This document shows, piece by piece, positions 8,339 to 16,949 of a stretch of DNA of 64,000 nucleotides. Made by a program: the position numbers and the translations under genes. The DNA comes from Runella aurantiaca (GTDB lineage Bacteria; Bacteroidota; Bacteroidia; Cytophagales; Spirosomataceae), in assembly GCF_003339505.1 (NCBI RefSeq), contig NZ_QPIW01000005.1, forward strand, positions 203,277 to 267,276. Direction: 5' to 3'. The notes under the pieces are model-generated. The model saw only the letters and a program-made list of their open reading frames with translations, was not told where the DNA came from and did not search any database. Each line of letters begins with the position of its first letter. Within the stretch, counting starts at the first letter, position 1.

Positions 8339-8977
8339 ATGATTCAAATACAATCTTTTGTTTTCTCCCCTTTTGAAGAGAATACCTACGTTCTTTATGA
8401 CGAAACCAACGAGGGCGTCATTATTGACCCGGGCTGCCTGACGCAATCAGAAAAAGAAACGTTAGGGCATTTTATCGAACAAAAAGGCCTAAAAATAACG
8501 ATGCTCCTCCAAACACATGCGCATTTAGACCATGTATTTGGCAGTGCGTATGTAAAGCGCAAATATGGCGTAAAAATGTACATGCACAAAAATGAACTTC
8601 CAATTCTGGCGTCTGTCGAAAGTCGTTGCCATTTATGGGGAATCCGAGGCTACGAACCCGTCGAAGCCGATGCTTTTTTGGACGAAGGAGATGTGGTAAA
8701 ATTCGGTCATTCAATCCTTGAAATTCTGTTTGTGCCCGGCCACGCACCCGGGCATTTGGCGTTTGTCAACCACGACCAACGTTTCATCATTGGGGGCGAT
8801 GTCTTATTTAAAGGAAGCGTTGGGCGTACTGATTTTCCACTCTGCGACCCTGCGGCTCTCTTGCGAAGCATAAAAACAAAATTTATGACCTTGGAAGATG
8901 ATTATCAGGTATTTGCGGGGCACATGGAGCCTACCACCATCGGTCGCGAGCGCCGTACAAATCCCTTTCTTAACTGA
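8339..8977 (+). CDS. Metallo-beta-lactamase-fold hydrolase, glyoxalase II-like
   Basis: A 212-residue cytoplasmic hydrolase of the MBL superfamily. The first metal motif is QTHAHLDHVFG (His60, His62, Asp64, His65). Further ligands are in VPGHAPGH, GGDVLF and a terminal AGHMEPTT. It belongs to the short glyoxalase II-like group that lacks the C-terminal substrate-binding domain of true GloB, so the thioester or other substrate is uncertain. It begins a plus-strand run with pssA-like and purS genes. Confidence 0.87.
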   Translation: MIQIQSFVFSPFEENTYVLYDETNEGVIIDPGCLTQSEKETLGHFIEQKGLKITMLLQTHAHLDHVFGSAYVKRKYGVKMYMHKNELPILASVESRCHLWGIRGYEPVEADAFLDEGDVVKFGHSILEILFVPGHAPGHLAFVNHDQRFIIGGDVLFKGSVGRTDFPLCDPAALLRSIKTKFMTLEDDYQVFAGHMEPTTIGRERRTNPFLN

Positions 8978-9037
8978 TTTTTCGGGCCTATCTATTTTAC
9001 AAATTCCTATTTCATCACGGCTATCCATACCATCACT

Positions 9038-9742
9038 ATGCGTCTTTTTACCATTCCAAACCTAATGACCTGCGGCAACCTTCTCTGTGGGTGTGTGGGG
9101 ATTGTGTTTAGTTTTCGCGGAGATTTATTGCTTTCGGGGTATTTGATTCTGTTTGCGGGCGTACTTGACTTTTTGGATGGTTTTGTCGCACGGTTGCTGA
9201 ATCAATCCTCCCCCATCGGCAAAGAACTTGATTCATTGGCTGATATGGTTACGTTTGGCGTGTTGCCTTCCATGATTATCTTTCAGTTATTGGAACGTAC
9301 CACCACCTCCATTGACATCGGAGCCATGATGCTTTCGTTTAGTGCATTTATTTTGGCGGTATTTTCGGGTTTACGATTGGCAAAATTCAACATTGATACC
9401 CGCCAATCGGATTCATTTATTGGGGTGCCAACGCCCGCCAATGCTATTTTGGTAGCGTCGTTGCCATTTATTCTGCGCAATCACCCCGAATACGAATCGT
9501 GGATTATCAATCAATCCGTTTTGGTAGGTTATACCCTCTTAATGTCGTATTTATTAATCTGTGAGCTGCCGCTTTTGGCGTTCAAATTCAAGACATTTGG
9601 CTGGAAAGACAATCAAATCAAATATATTTTTATCCTTTTGGCGGTGATTTTACTGTTTTTGCTGAAATTTGCAGCCATTCCGCTGATAGTAGCGCTGTAT
9701 ATCCTACTGTCAGTGTTTCAACGAATTTTTAGATTTCACTAA
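9038..9742 (+). CDS. pssA: CDP-diacylglycerol-serine O-phosphatidyltransferase
   Basis: Makes phosphatidylserine from CDP-diacylglycerol and L-serine in the inner membrane, the first step to phosphatidylethanolamine. The CDP-alcohol phosphatidyltransferase signature is intact: D47-G48-x2-A51-R52-x8-G61-x3-D65-x3-D69. Six or seven hydrophobic segments cover the 234 residues. Length and the opening IPNLMTCGNLLCG are typical of the type II PssA of Gram-negatives. It is followed by purS 85 bp later with no obvious functional link. Confidence 0.9.
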   Translation: MRLFTIPNLMTCGNLLCGCVGIVFSFRGDLLLSGYLILFAGVLDFLDGFVARLLNQSSPIGKELDSLADMVTFGVLPSMIIFQLLERTTTSIDIGAMMLSFSAFILAVFSGLRLAKFNIDTRQSDSFIGVPTPANAILVASLPFILRNHPEYESWIINQSVLVGYTLLMSYLLICELPLLAFKFKTFGWKDNQIKYIFILLAVILLFLLKFAAIPLIVALYILLSVFQRIFRFH

Positions 9743-9827
9743 CGAGGACTTTGCTTATTGACTAAAATCCTGCCGATTTGCCTCAATAAAGCGGCCTCTC
9801 AATCCATTTTAAATCACAAATTCCCTC

Positions 9828-10079
9828 ATGAAATTCATCGCTGAAATCAACGTCATGCCACAAAAAGAGATTTTGGACCCTCAAGGCAAAGCCGTCAAAT
9901 TGGGTCTTCACAATTTGGGCATTGACGACGTGTCAGACGTACGCATTGGCAAACACATCACCATGGCCCTCGATGCCGACTCAGAAGCGGATGCGCAACA
10001 ACGCGTCGAAACTGCCTGCAGCAAATTATTGGCCAATATGATTATGGAAGATTATACATACACGTTGAAAGAAGGCTAG
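9828..10079 (+). CDS. purS: Phosphoribosylformylglycinamidine synthase subunit PurS
   Basis: Small non-catalytic subunit of the PurSQL complex of purine synthesis, needed for glutamine amidotransfer to FGAR. At 83 residues it is the usual length, and the pattern ILDPQGKAV...LGI-DVSDVRIGKHI is diagnostic of the family. purQ and purL are not in this window. Confidence 0.9.
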   Translation: MKFIAEINVMPQKEILDPQGKAVKLGLHNLGIDDVSDVRIGKHITMALDADSEADAQQRVETACSKLLANMIMEDYTYTLKEG

Positions 10080-10091
10080 AAGGGGCTGTCT

Positions 10092-10132
10092 GTTAAGGGG
10101 TTAAGTACTCCTCTCGTTTTTTAACTCTTAAC
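10092..10132 (+). repeat. Weak inverted repeat between purS and fabH
   Basis: GTTAAGGGGTTAA at 10092-10104 and TTAACTCTTAAC at 10121-10132 can pair with one bulge and one mismatch. A T-run lies in the loop, so it is a poor terminator. Confidence 0.35.
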
Positions 10133-10158
10133 TGAAGAACCTTTAACTTTCCACAAAA

Positions 10159-11160
10159 ATGCCTTATTCCAAAATTACAGGTTTAGGTTATTACGTCCCT
10201 GAAAAGGTAGTAACCAACGATGATTTGACCCAATTGATGGAGACTTCCGACCAATGGATTCAGGAACGCACCGGAATCCGTGAGCGGCGGTATTTTACCT
10301 ACGGCAAAGAAACCAATTCGAGCATGGCCACCGCCGCGTCGCGGCAGGCCCTCGAACGGGCAGGCTTGCAACCCACTGACGTAGAGATGATTGTCTACGC
10401 CACCATTACGCCCGACTATTTCTTTCCGGGTTCGGCATTTTTGATGCAGCGAGAATTGGATTTAATCGGAATTCCCGTCATTGACATTCGGGAGCAATGT
10501 TCGGGCTTCGTTTATGCCCTTTCCATTGCCGACCAGTTTATCAAAACGGGCATGTACAAAACCATCTTGGTGGTAGGTGCCGAAATCCAATCCACTTGGA
10601 CCGACAAAAGCACCAAAGGCCGTAACGTAGCGGTTATTTTTGGCGACGGTGCGGGAGCGGCGGTATTACAAGCCACCGAAGACCCCACGCATCGCATTCT
10701 TTCTACGCACCTCCATGCCGACGGCCGTTTTGCCGAAGACCTTTACGTAAAAGACCCCGGCAGTAGCCGGCCTACGCGCTCAGCCACCAAAGAGATGATT
10801 GACGAAGGTGGTTTTGAAGTAGTGATGAACGGCAATGCGGTGTTCAAACATGCCGTGGTTCGCTTTGCTGAAGCTATCAGAGAAGCATTGGATGCCAACG
10901 GCTACCAACCCGAAGATATTTCACTGTTGGTGCCGCATCAGGCCAATATTCGCATCAGCGAATACGTGCGCGACCAAATGAAACTGCGGGAAGACCAAGT
11001 TATCAGCAACATTCATAAATACGGCAACACCACGGCCGCCTCTATTCCCATTGCACTCACCGAAGCCTGGGAAGAAGGCCGCGTAAAAGACGGTGACCTT
11101 ATTTGCCTCGCCGCTTTCGGTAGCGGTTTTACGTGGGCATCCGCATTGATAAAATGGTAG
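10159..11160 (+). CDS. fabH: 3-oxoacyl-ACP synthase III (KAS III)
   Basis: Condenses an acyl-CoA primer with malonyl-ACP to start fatty-acid synthesis. The Cys-His-Asn triad is intact: Cys114 (REQCSGFVYA), His260 (VPHQANIRI) and Asn290 (HKYGNTTAAS). The 333 residues show the full thiolase-fold length. It is followed by a strong hairpin terminator and forms a single transcription unit. It could be one of several FabH paralogues, since Bacteroidota often carry more than one; branched primer preference cannot be read from the sequence. Confidence 0.92.
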   Translation: MPYSKITGLGYYVPEKVVTNDDLTQLMETSDQWIQERTGIRERRYFTYGKETNSSMATAASRQALERAGLQPTDVEMIVYATITPDYFFPGSAFLMQRELDLIGIPVIDIREQCSGFVYALSIADQFIKTGMYKTILVVGAEIQSTWTDKSTKGRNVAVIFGDGAGAAVLQATEDPTHRILSTHLHADGRFAEDLYVKDPGSSRPTRSATKEMIDEGGFEVVMNGNAVFKHAVVRFAEAIREALDANGYQPEDISLLVPHQANIRISEYVRDQMKLREDQVISNIHKYGNTTAASIPIALTEAWEEGRVKDGDLICLAAFGSGFTWASALIKW

Positions 11161-11162
11161 TA

Positions 11163-11198
11163 AACTGTCGGTCGGTTAATACTAGCCGACCGACAGTT
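11163..11198 (+). terminator. Terminator of fabH
   Basis: A perfect 13-bp inverted repeat (AACTGTCGGTCGG / CCGACCGACAGTT) with a 10-base loop starts immediately after the fabH stop and is followed by an AT-rich tract. Confidence 0.75.
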
Positions 11199-11293
11199 AT
11201 AAATTCTTCTGGTTTAAATGGCACAACCAAACGCGAAGTCCTTGACAGTTTGAAAGGTTTTCACCAACTTGTCGTGACTTAACGTCTTGTACC

Positions 11294-11746
11294 ATGAAAG
11301 CCTACCATATCCGCCTGCTCCAATACGAATATTGGGCCAATTCACGCATTATCGAAGCGCTCGAAAAACTTGACAAACCTCCCGAAAGAGCGGTTCTGCT
11401 CACGAGTCATATCCTTAACGCCCAAATGGTGTGGTTTACTCGGATTACCAACGACCATTTGGTGGTGGGGATTTGGGATTTATTGCCCGTTTCGTGGCTC
11501 AAAGAAACCTCCGACCACAGTTATCAAAAATGGGACAGCTACGTCAGAGACCTCGATGAAGCTGAATTTGGCAAAATCATTAAATATCAAAACACTAAAG
11601 GAGAATACTTCGAAACGCCCCTCGGTGAGATTCTGACGCATTTGAGTCACCACGCAGCCTACCACCGAGGGCAAATTATCGACGCCCTGAAACCCGTACT
11701 CAGCCCACTGCCCGCAACGGATTATATTTTGTGGTTGAGGGAGTGA
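11294..11746 (+). CDS. DinB family protein
   Basis: A 150-residue four-helix-bundle protein of the DinB/YfiT superfamily. The family's metal-site histidines are visible as an early His in LLTSHILNAQ and the HLSHHAAYHRGQI motif near residues 117-129. Related enzymes are thiol-S-transferases or metal-dependent hydrolases; a precise reaction cannot be assigned. It is a monocistronic gene. Confidence 0.85.
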   Translation: MKAYHIRLLQYEYWANSRIIEALEKLDKPPERAVLLTSHILNAQMVWFTRITNDHLVVGIWDLLPVSWLKETSDHSYQKWDSYVRDLDEAEFGKIIKYQNTKGEYFETPLGEILTHLSHHAAYHRGQIIDALKPVLSPLPATDYILWLRE

Positions 11747-11756
11747 AATTATTTTC

Positions 11757-11816
11757 AAACACAGTTACGAAGTACTGGACTACCAACCCGCCGATATATT
11801 GGAATATAGTAAATGA
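11757..11816 (+). pseudogene. Possible C-terminal remnant of a lost gene
   Basis: One frame reads KHSYEVLDYQPADILEYSK followed by TGA. It looks like real protein sequence, but there is no start and the frame runs back into the end of the DinB gene. It may be the tail of a deleted gene; chance is possible at this length. Confidence 0.25.
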
Positions 11817-11992
11817 GTGTTTTCAATGCCGATAAACCTTAAATTTACTTGTCTCTGCCTAGATTCACTTTTATTTTTCACCTACTCGAAAGAGAGTTAT
11901 CAATTAACCGTTATCTTGGTATTGGAAATAAAAAACCACCTCTTTTACGATAATTCAAATCAATATTACATTCGTATTACGCTATTAATAGA

Positions 11993-13378
11993 ATGCCAAC
12001 CCTTAACCGCCGCGACGTACTCAAAACCCTTGGTCTGACCGCCGGGGCCGCCGCCCTGACCCCGACCGCCCAAGCCAACGAGATTAGGGAAATCACTTTC
12101 CCCGAAAACCCTGATTATATTCCACTTGCTCAGCCCATTACGGCCATTGTGTTGGGGGCAGGAAATCGCGGTAATGTGTATGGACGCTACGCCGTGGCCT
12201 ACCCCAGCGACGTAAAAATGGTGGGCGTGGCCGAGCCGAACGAATTTCGGAATGAGCGCTTTGCCAAAACGCACGGCATTGAATCTGGGCATCGCTTCAA
12301 AACGTGGGAAGATGTGTTTAATGTCCCCAAATTTGCCGATGCCGTCATCATTTCTACACCCGACACCCTCCACTATGGCCCAGCCATAAAAGCGCTGGAA
12401 ATGGGGTATAATATATTGCTCGAAAAGCCCATTTCACCCTCCATGCAGGAGTGTCTGGATATTTTGGCGGCCACAAAGAAATCAAAAAGCATCATTGCGG
12501 TTTGTCACGTACTGCGCTATACGGCGTATTTTCGTAAGCTGAAAGAACTTTGCGCTTCGGGCACTTTGGGCGAAATGATCAGTATCAACCACTTGGAAGG
12601 CATCGAGCACGTTCACATGGCGCACTCATACGTGCGGGGCAATTGGCACGAATCCGAAAAGACGAACCCCATCATCTTGGCAAAATCAAGTCATGATTTA
12701 GACATCATGCGTTGGATTGCCAACACGCCCGCCAAAACCGTGTCGGCCTACGGAAATCTTAAATGGTTTAAACTCGAAAACGCCCCCGCTGGTAGCACCG
12801 AGCGCTGTGTGGAAGGCTGCAAAGTGGAGCGGGAATGTCCATTTTCGGCCATTAAAGTCTATTACGAACAGAAAAAACGCATTCATGTACTCGACGTTCC
12901 CGAAGACCCAGCCCTGCAAGGCCCCGCCATTTTGGAACGGCTCAAAACCTCCAACTACGGCCGCTGTGTGTACCGCATGAACAACGACCAACCTGACCAT
13001 TACACCAGTATTTTTCAGTTTGGCAACGGCATTTTAGCTACTTTCGGACTGGAAGCCTTTACGGCTTGGGAATCACGCAAAACCCGGGTGATGTTTAGCA
13101 TGGGGGAAATCGAGGGCGATAATGATTTAATCAAAGTAACGGATTTTCGTACCAAAGAAGTCACCATTTGGAAAGCCAGTGCCCAGAAAGAATTCAACAA
13201 TTCGGGCCACGGTGGCGGCGACCACGGGCTAATGCAAAACTTTGTGCAAGCCGTGGCGCAGAATAATCGTGCCTTACTGACCTCAACCATCGACGCCTCC
13301 ATTGAAAGTCATGTCATGGGTTTTATGGCTGAAGCCAGTCGCAAAAGCGGCAAGTCGATGGATATAAAATTGAAATAA
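11993..13378 (+). CDS. Gfo/Idh/MocA family oxidoreductase with Tat signal and Cys cluster
   Basis: Probable periplasmic NAD(P)-dependent sugar oxidoreductase of 461 residues. A twin-arginine type signal (NRRDVLKTLG, residues 5-14) precedes the Rossmann motif LGAGNRGNVYG at 54-64, and the family E-K-P is at 144-146. The C-terminal domain contains a cysteine group (Cys272, Cys276, Cys282 and one nearer 320), found in a subset of these proteins with a CPxSA motif and perhaps structural or metal-binding. It is unlinked to catabolic genes here, so the sugar is unknown. The 246 bases before it hold only the possible remnant described separately. Confidence 0.85.
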   Translation: MPTLNRRDVLKTLGLTAGAAALTPTAQANEIREITFPENPDYIPLAQPITAIVLGAGNRGNVYGRYAVAYPSDVKMVGVAEPNEFRNERFAKTHGIESGHRFKTWEDVFNVPKFADAVIISTPDTLHYGPAIKALEMGYNILLEKPISPSMQECLDILAATKKSKSIIAVCHVLRYTAYFRKLKELCASGTLGEMISINHLEGIEHVHMAHSYVRGNWHESEKTNPIILAKSSHDLDIMRWIANTPAKTVSAYGNLKWFKLENAPAGSTERCVEGCKVERECPFSAIKVYYEQKKRIHVLDVPEDPALQGPAILERLKTSNYGRCVYRMNNDQPDHYTSIFQFGNGILATFGLEAFTAWESRKTRVMFSMGEIEGDNDLIKVTDFRTKEVTIWKASAQKEFNNSGHGGGDHGLMQNFVQAVAQNNRALLTSTIDASIESHVMGFMAEASRKSGKSMDIKLK

Positions 13379-13385
13379 GAGTTGA

Positions 13386-13446
13386 CAGTATTCAGTCGGC
13401 AGTTTACACGAGAAAAAAGTATTTATTCACTGCCTACTGAGTACTG
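13386..13446. terminator. Hairpin between convergent oxidoreductase and regulator genes
   Basis: Arms 13386-13403 and 13429-13446 pair at 16 of 18 positions (CAGTATTCAGTCGGCAGT against ACTGCCTACTGAGTACTG). Related TTGACAGTA / ACTGCCTA fragments recur in other spacers of the window, so it may be a dispersed repeat used as a terminator. Confidence 0.55.
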
Positions 13447-13455
13447 CCTACTTCA

Positions 13456-14190
13456 TCAAAGGCTCAGCATATCTTTAAATCTAATGGCTTGACGACGTGA
13501 TATTTCGATCTTTTCGCCGCTTCCACGCAATGTCACCAATAATCCTCCCGAAAACCAAGGTTCGATTTTGTCAATCCACTGCAAGTTGATGATGTGCTTA
13601 CGGTTGGCCCTGAAAAAAGAAATCGGGTCTAAACGTTCTTCAAGTGCGTTCAATGACTTGAGAACCAACGGCTTTTGATCGTCAAAATGCAGTCGAACAT
13701 AATTGCCCATGGATTCAAAAAGACGAACTTTCCCGAGTTTGACAAACCAGCATTTTTCACCGTCTTTGATAAAAACCTGATCATTTTCACCCAACATTTT
13801 ACGCTCAGAAATTGTATCATGGTCGTGTTTACGGTCCAATTCTTCAAACACCCGGTGAACAGCTTCACTCAGTCTGGGAAGGTCAATGGGTTTGAGGATA
13901 TAATCGAGCGCATTGTATTCGAAAGCTTTGAGGGCGTATTCGTCGTAAGCAGTGGTAAAAATAACTTCTGGAATGGTATCATCTTCCAGTGCTTCCAAGA
14001 GTTCAAAACCGTTTTTGCCCGGCATTTGAATATCCAAAAACAATAGGTCAGGACGGAGTTCATTCACCATTTTGATGGCCTCATCGGCATTGGCTGCTTC
14101 ACCAACGACTTCAATTTTGGGGAAATTTTCGAGCAACCGGCGTAGCTCATTGCGGGCGAGCCTTTCATCGTCAATAATAAGGGCTTTCAT
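13456..14190 (-). CDS. LytTR-family response regulator
   Basis: A cytoplasmic transcriptional regulator of 244 residues. The receiver domain (1-120) has the acidic pair D7/D8, the phospho-acceptor D53 (LLFLDIQMPG), Thr80 and Lys100. A LytTR DNA-binding domain fills about 140-244 with the typical FFRANRKHIINL motif. It is transcribed after the LytS-type histidine kinase at 14246-15355, with 55 bp between them, so the two are a cognate pair. Target genes are not evident. Confidence 0.93.
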   Translation of the reverse strand: MKALIIDDERLARNELRRLLENFPKIEVVGEAANADEAIKMVNELRPDLLFLDIQMPGKNGFELLEALEDDTIPEVIFTTAYDEYALKAFEYNALDYILKPIDLPRLSEAVHRVFEELDRKHDHDTISERKMLGENDQVFIKDGEKCWFVKLGKVRLFESMGNYVRLHFDDQKPLVLKSLNALEERLDPISFFRANRKHIINLQWIDKIEPWFSGGLLVTLRGSGEKIEISRRQAIRFKDMLSL

Positions 14191-14194
14191 TAAG

Positions 14195-14221
14195 TTAGTG
14201 ATTGGTGGTTAGTGATTGGTG
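14195..14221 (-). repeat. 13-bp tandem direct repeat between kinase and regulator
   Basis: TTAGTGATTGGTG occurs twice, at 14195-14207 and 14209-14221, separated by one base. It lies in the untranslated spacer of the two-component operon; function unknown. Confidence 0.6.
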
Positions 14222-14245
14222 ATTCGTCCCAATAATTATGAATTA

Positions 14246-15355
14246 TTAACTCTGAATTGTGTTTTTTTTATTGGCCGCTGCCGGACTGTTCCGAAAGACG
14301 CCTTCAGTCTGAGTGGGCAAAATAACTTCCGCCCTAACGACATCTTCTGACTCCTGAAATATTCTGAACCTTGCTGACTCGTCCCCGTAAATTAATTGCA
14401 GACGACGCTCGGTATTGGCCAAACCAAACCCGCTGGCCTCTTTGTGTTTTTCCAAATCGTTGTCTTTTTTAACCAATGTTCCCGTATTGCGAATGTGAAT
14501 ATGCACATAATTGCCCTCCAAAAATGAGGTCACCTGCACAAATCCGCCACTGACCGCTTTCTGAACTCCGTGTTTGATGGCGTTTTCGACCAGCGTCTGG
14601 AGCATCATTGGCGGCACTTGTAGATAGAGGGTTTTGGGGTCAATGTGAAAATCCGCCATTAACCGGTCTTCATAACGGACCTTTTCAAGGGCTAAATAAT
14701 CTTCGACGGTTTTTAATTCTTCGCGTAATTCAACCGTTTTTCGGCGGTCGGCCAGTAGCGAATTACGTAAAATATTGGATAATTGAGTAACACTTTGCTG
14801 CGCTTTAGAAGGGTCTTCCGACACCAATGCCCGAATAGAATTGAGCGCATTGAATACAAAATGGGGATTTAATTGCGAACGCAGGATTTTGGCCTCTGTT
14901 TCTTTTACCGATGTTTTGAGCAGAATTTTCTCAATTTCGGTATCTCTCATGCTTTCTACGTAATGATAAATGGTGTAGCTCAACACCCACATAAACATAC
15001 TCTTACTCCACGAAAGCCAGGCCGTAAAAAATATAAAAGGCTGACTTCTAACCACTTCCTTCAAGGTATGAATATCAATCGGGAAGTTCATGAGTGTCAT
15101 AATCAAGCCCAAAAGTAGCCCAGAAAATATCACTCGGGGAACCAATCTATACAATGGTTGCGCAACCCAGTTACGTTCTCGAACCACCAAACGATAAAAA
15201 TGGGTGAGTAAAATACAGACCAAAATATTGGCAATTGCAAAGTAGAACATCTCCCACGTAAATTCGTCTTCGAGGCTATAAACCCAAAGTTCATAAAACA
15301 TGAGTGCTGTCCAACTGCCTACTTGACAAGCCCAATAGATTCTTTTTTTCGACAT
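14246..15355 (-). CDS. LytS/YehU-type sensor histidine kinase
   Basis: An inner-membrane sensor of 369 residues with four predicted transmembrane helices in the first 130, then a short coiled coil and a His_kinase domain whose phospho-acceptor is His165 in QLNPHFVFNALNS. The ATPase part has N-box (TLVENAIKHG) and G-box (GFGLANTERRL) motifs. There is no extracytoplasmic sensor domain, so the signal is probably sensed in the membrane. It is upstream of its LytTR regulator and divergent from rfbC. Confidence 0.93.
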   Translation of the reverse strand: MSKKRIYWACQVGSWTALMFYELWVYSLEDEFTWEMFYFAIANILVCILLTHFYRLVVRERNWVAQPLYRLVPRVIFSGLLLGLIMTLMNFPIDIHTLKEVVRSQPFIFFTAWLSWSKSMFMWVLSYTIYHYVESMRDTEIEKILLKTSVKETEAKILRSQLNPHFVFNALNSIRALVSEDPSKAQQSVTQLSNILRNSLLADRRKTVELREELKTVEDYLALEKVRYEDRLMADFHIDPKTLYLQVPPMMLQTLVENAIKHGVQKAVSGGFVQVTSFLEGNYVHIHIRNTGTLVKKDNDLEKHKEASGFGLANTERRLQLIYGDESARFRIFQESEDVVRAEVILPTQTEGVFRNSPAAANKKNTIQS

Positions 15356-15369
15356 TCGAGCAAATTAGC

Positions 15370-15377
15370 TAATTTTG
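15370..15377 (+). promoter_or_regulatory. Candidate -7 box for rfbC
   Basis: TAATTTTG fits TAnnTTTG exactly and would give a leader of about 20 bases. It is part of a near-palindrome (CAAATTAGCTAATTTTG), so the same site could also serve the divergent kinase gene. The -33 element is weak. Confidence 0.4.
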
Positions 15378-15405
15378 TACTGGATATTCATTTATATACT
15401 CACCC

Positions 15406-15951
15406 ATGCAAGTTATCAAAAAATCCATCGACGGACTGTTGGAAATTTTACCAACGGTTTATAAAGATGAAAGAGGGTCTTTTTTCGAGAATTACAATCG
15501 TCAACTCTTCGAAGCCAATGGCCTACCCACCCATTTTGTTCAGGATAATCAATCGTTTTCTAAAAAGGGAGTTGTTCGCGGGCTACATTTTCAACGTGCC
15601 CCTCACGCGCAGGGAAAATTGGTCCGCGTGATTGTAGGACGGGTACTGGATATCGCCGTTGACATTCGCCCCGATTCTCCGACTTTCGGGCAGTACGAAG
15701 CCGTCGAACTGGATGGAGAACGAAATAATATGTTCTACATTCCCGAAGGTTTTGCCCACGGGTTTGCCGCGCTGGAAGACTCCATTTTTAGTTATAAATG
15801 CACCAATCTTTATCATAAAACTTCGGAGGGGGGCATCCTCTGGAATGATGCAGACCTCAACATTGATTGGCAGGTTTCTGACCCAATCGTATCCGAAAAA
15901 GATGTGCTTTTACCTTCGTTTAAAGCCCTTTTTGAGCAGATTCATCCATAG
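15406..15951 (+). CDS. rfbC: dTDP-4-dehydrorhamnose 3,5-epimerase
   Basis: Epimerises C3 and C5 of dTDP-4-keto-6-deoxyglucose in dTDP-L-rhamnose synthesis. The 181-residue cupin carries the catalytic His61 (VVRGLHFQ), the substrate loop IPEGFAHGF, and the late CTNLYHKTSEGGILWNDADL stretch typical of true RmlC. No other rhamnose genes are adjacent, but a CpsB-type phosphatase follows, so this may be a fragment of a polysaccharide locus. Confidence 0.93.
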   Translation: MQVIKKSIDGLLEILPTVYKDERGSFFENYNRQLFEANGLPTHFVQDNQSFSKKGVVRGLHFQRAPHAQGKLVRVIVGRVLDIAVDIRPDSPTFGQYEAVELDGERNNMFYIPEGFAHGFAALEDSIFSYKCTNLYHKTSEGGILWNDADLNIDWQVSDPIVSEKDVLLPSFKALFEQIHP

Positions 15952-16146
15952 CAATTTATGTACCAATAAGACTATTTCAACCCAACAAGTTCACTTATTT
16001 TATATCCCATTCAGATATTATATGCCATAATGAACCAATTATCAAGGTATTAGGATTTATTTTTTTCCCCCTTCTACTTTGGCACAATTCGTGACCATTA
16101 GGTCAATTAAAAGCTTGTTTACCCTTGTCACGAATTGAAAAATCTC

Positions 16147-16890
16147 ATGCCTTTTTCATTCTTAAAACGAAAACGAACTGTTGCAGGATTTGCCCCCTCC
16201 TCTCCCTTTACGGTAGACGTTCACGCGCATATTTTACCGGGATTGGACAACGGGCCTGAGAGCATTGAAGAGAGCATTTTGCTCCTCCAAGAAATGGCGG
16301 CCGCAGGAGTTCGTAAAATAATTGCTACCCCACATATCATGGGGGACTATTATCGCAATACCGCCGCAACAATCGAGTCTTGTATTGCCCGCATTCGTTC
16401 GGAACTTCAGCGTAAATGCATCTCCGTTGAGCTGGAAGCCGCCGCCGAATACTACCTCGATATATCCCTTATCTCATTGCTTGAAAACAATCAACCCTTA
16501 CTCACTATCGCAGATACCTATCTACTCTTAGAAACAAATATTGTAGGAATGCCCTCATTTTTGGGCGAAGCCATCCGATTGGCCCGCCAACGAAACCTCG
16601 TCGTTGTACTGGCACATCCTGAGCGGTATCATTATCTACAACAAAATTTCAATCTCGTGATGGATTTGCACCGGCAAGGCGTTTTGTTTCAGGTAAACCT
16701 GGGCTCTTGGGCGAGCAGTCATCAGGGCACCCGTATGTTGGCCGAGCGTTTGGTTTTTGAAGGTTTAGTTTCGTTTGTGGGCAGTAATGCACATAATCTC
16801 CGCGAGTGGAATCAGGCACATGAGGCCCTTCGCAGCGTTACCTTCGCTAAGTTGGTGGAAAAAGGATTGCTTAATCAACATCTGCTTTAG
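16147..16890 (+). CDS. CpsB/YwqE-type PHP-domain tyrosine phosphatase
   Basis: Predicted manganese-dependent protein-tyrosine phosphatase controlling capsule or exopolysaccharide export through dephosphorylation of a Wzc-type kinase. The PHP metal motifs are visible: DVHAHILPGLDNG near the start, ATPHIMGDYY, LAHPERYHYL, and a terminal GSNAHN. The ATG at 16147 (247 residues) is chosen; an in-frame TTG at 16135 would add four residues. The kinase partner is not in the window. Confidence 0.88.
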   Translation: MPFSFLKRKRTVAGFAPSSPFTVDVHAHILPGLDNGPESIEESILLLQEMAAAGVRKIIATPHIMGDYYRNTAATIESCIARIRSELQRKCISVELEAAAEYYLDISLISLLENNQPLLTIADTYLLLETNIVGMPSFLGEAIRLARQRNLVVVLAHPERYHYLQQNFNLVMDLHRQGVLFQVNLGSWASSHQGTRMLAERLVFEGLVSFVGSNAHNLREWNQAHEALRSVTFAKLVEKGLLNQHLL

Positions 16891-16949
16891 CATTTTTGCA
16901 CCAAAGCAATTGAACGATTGTTGTACCTTTAGCAAAATTTCAAGAAGTC

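Noticed and set aside
11817..12038. 73-residue plus-strand ORF before the oxidoreductase
   Set aside because: Overlaps the real gene start and has no recognisable features.
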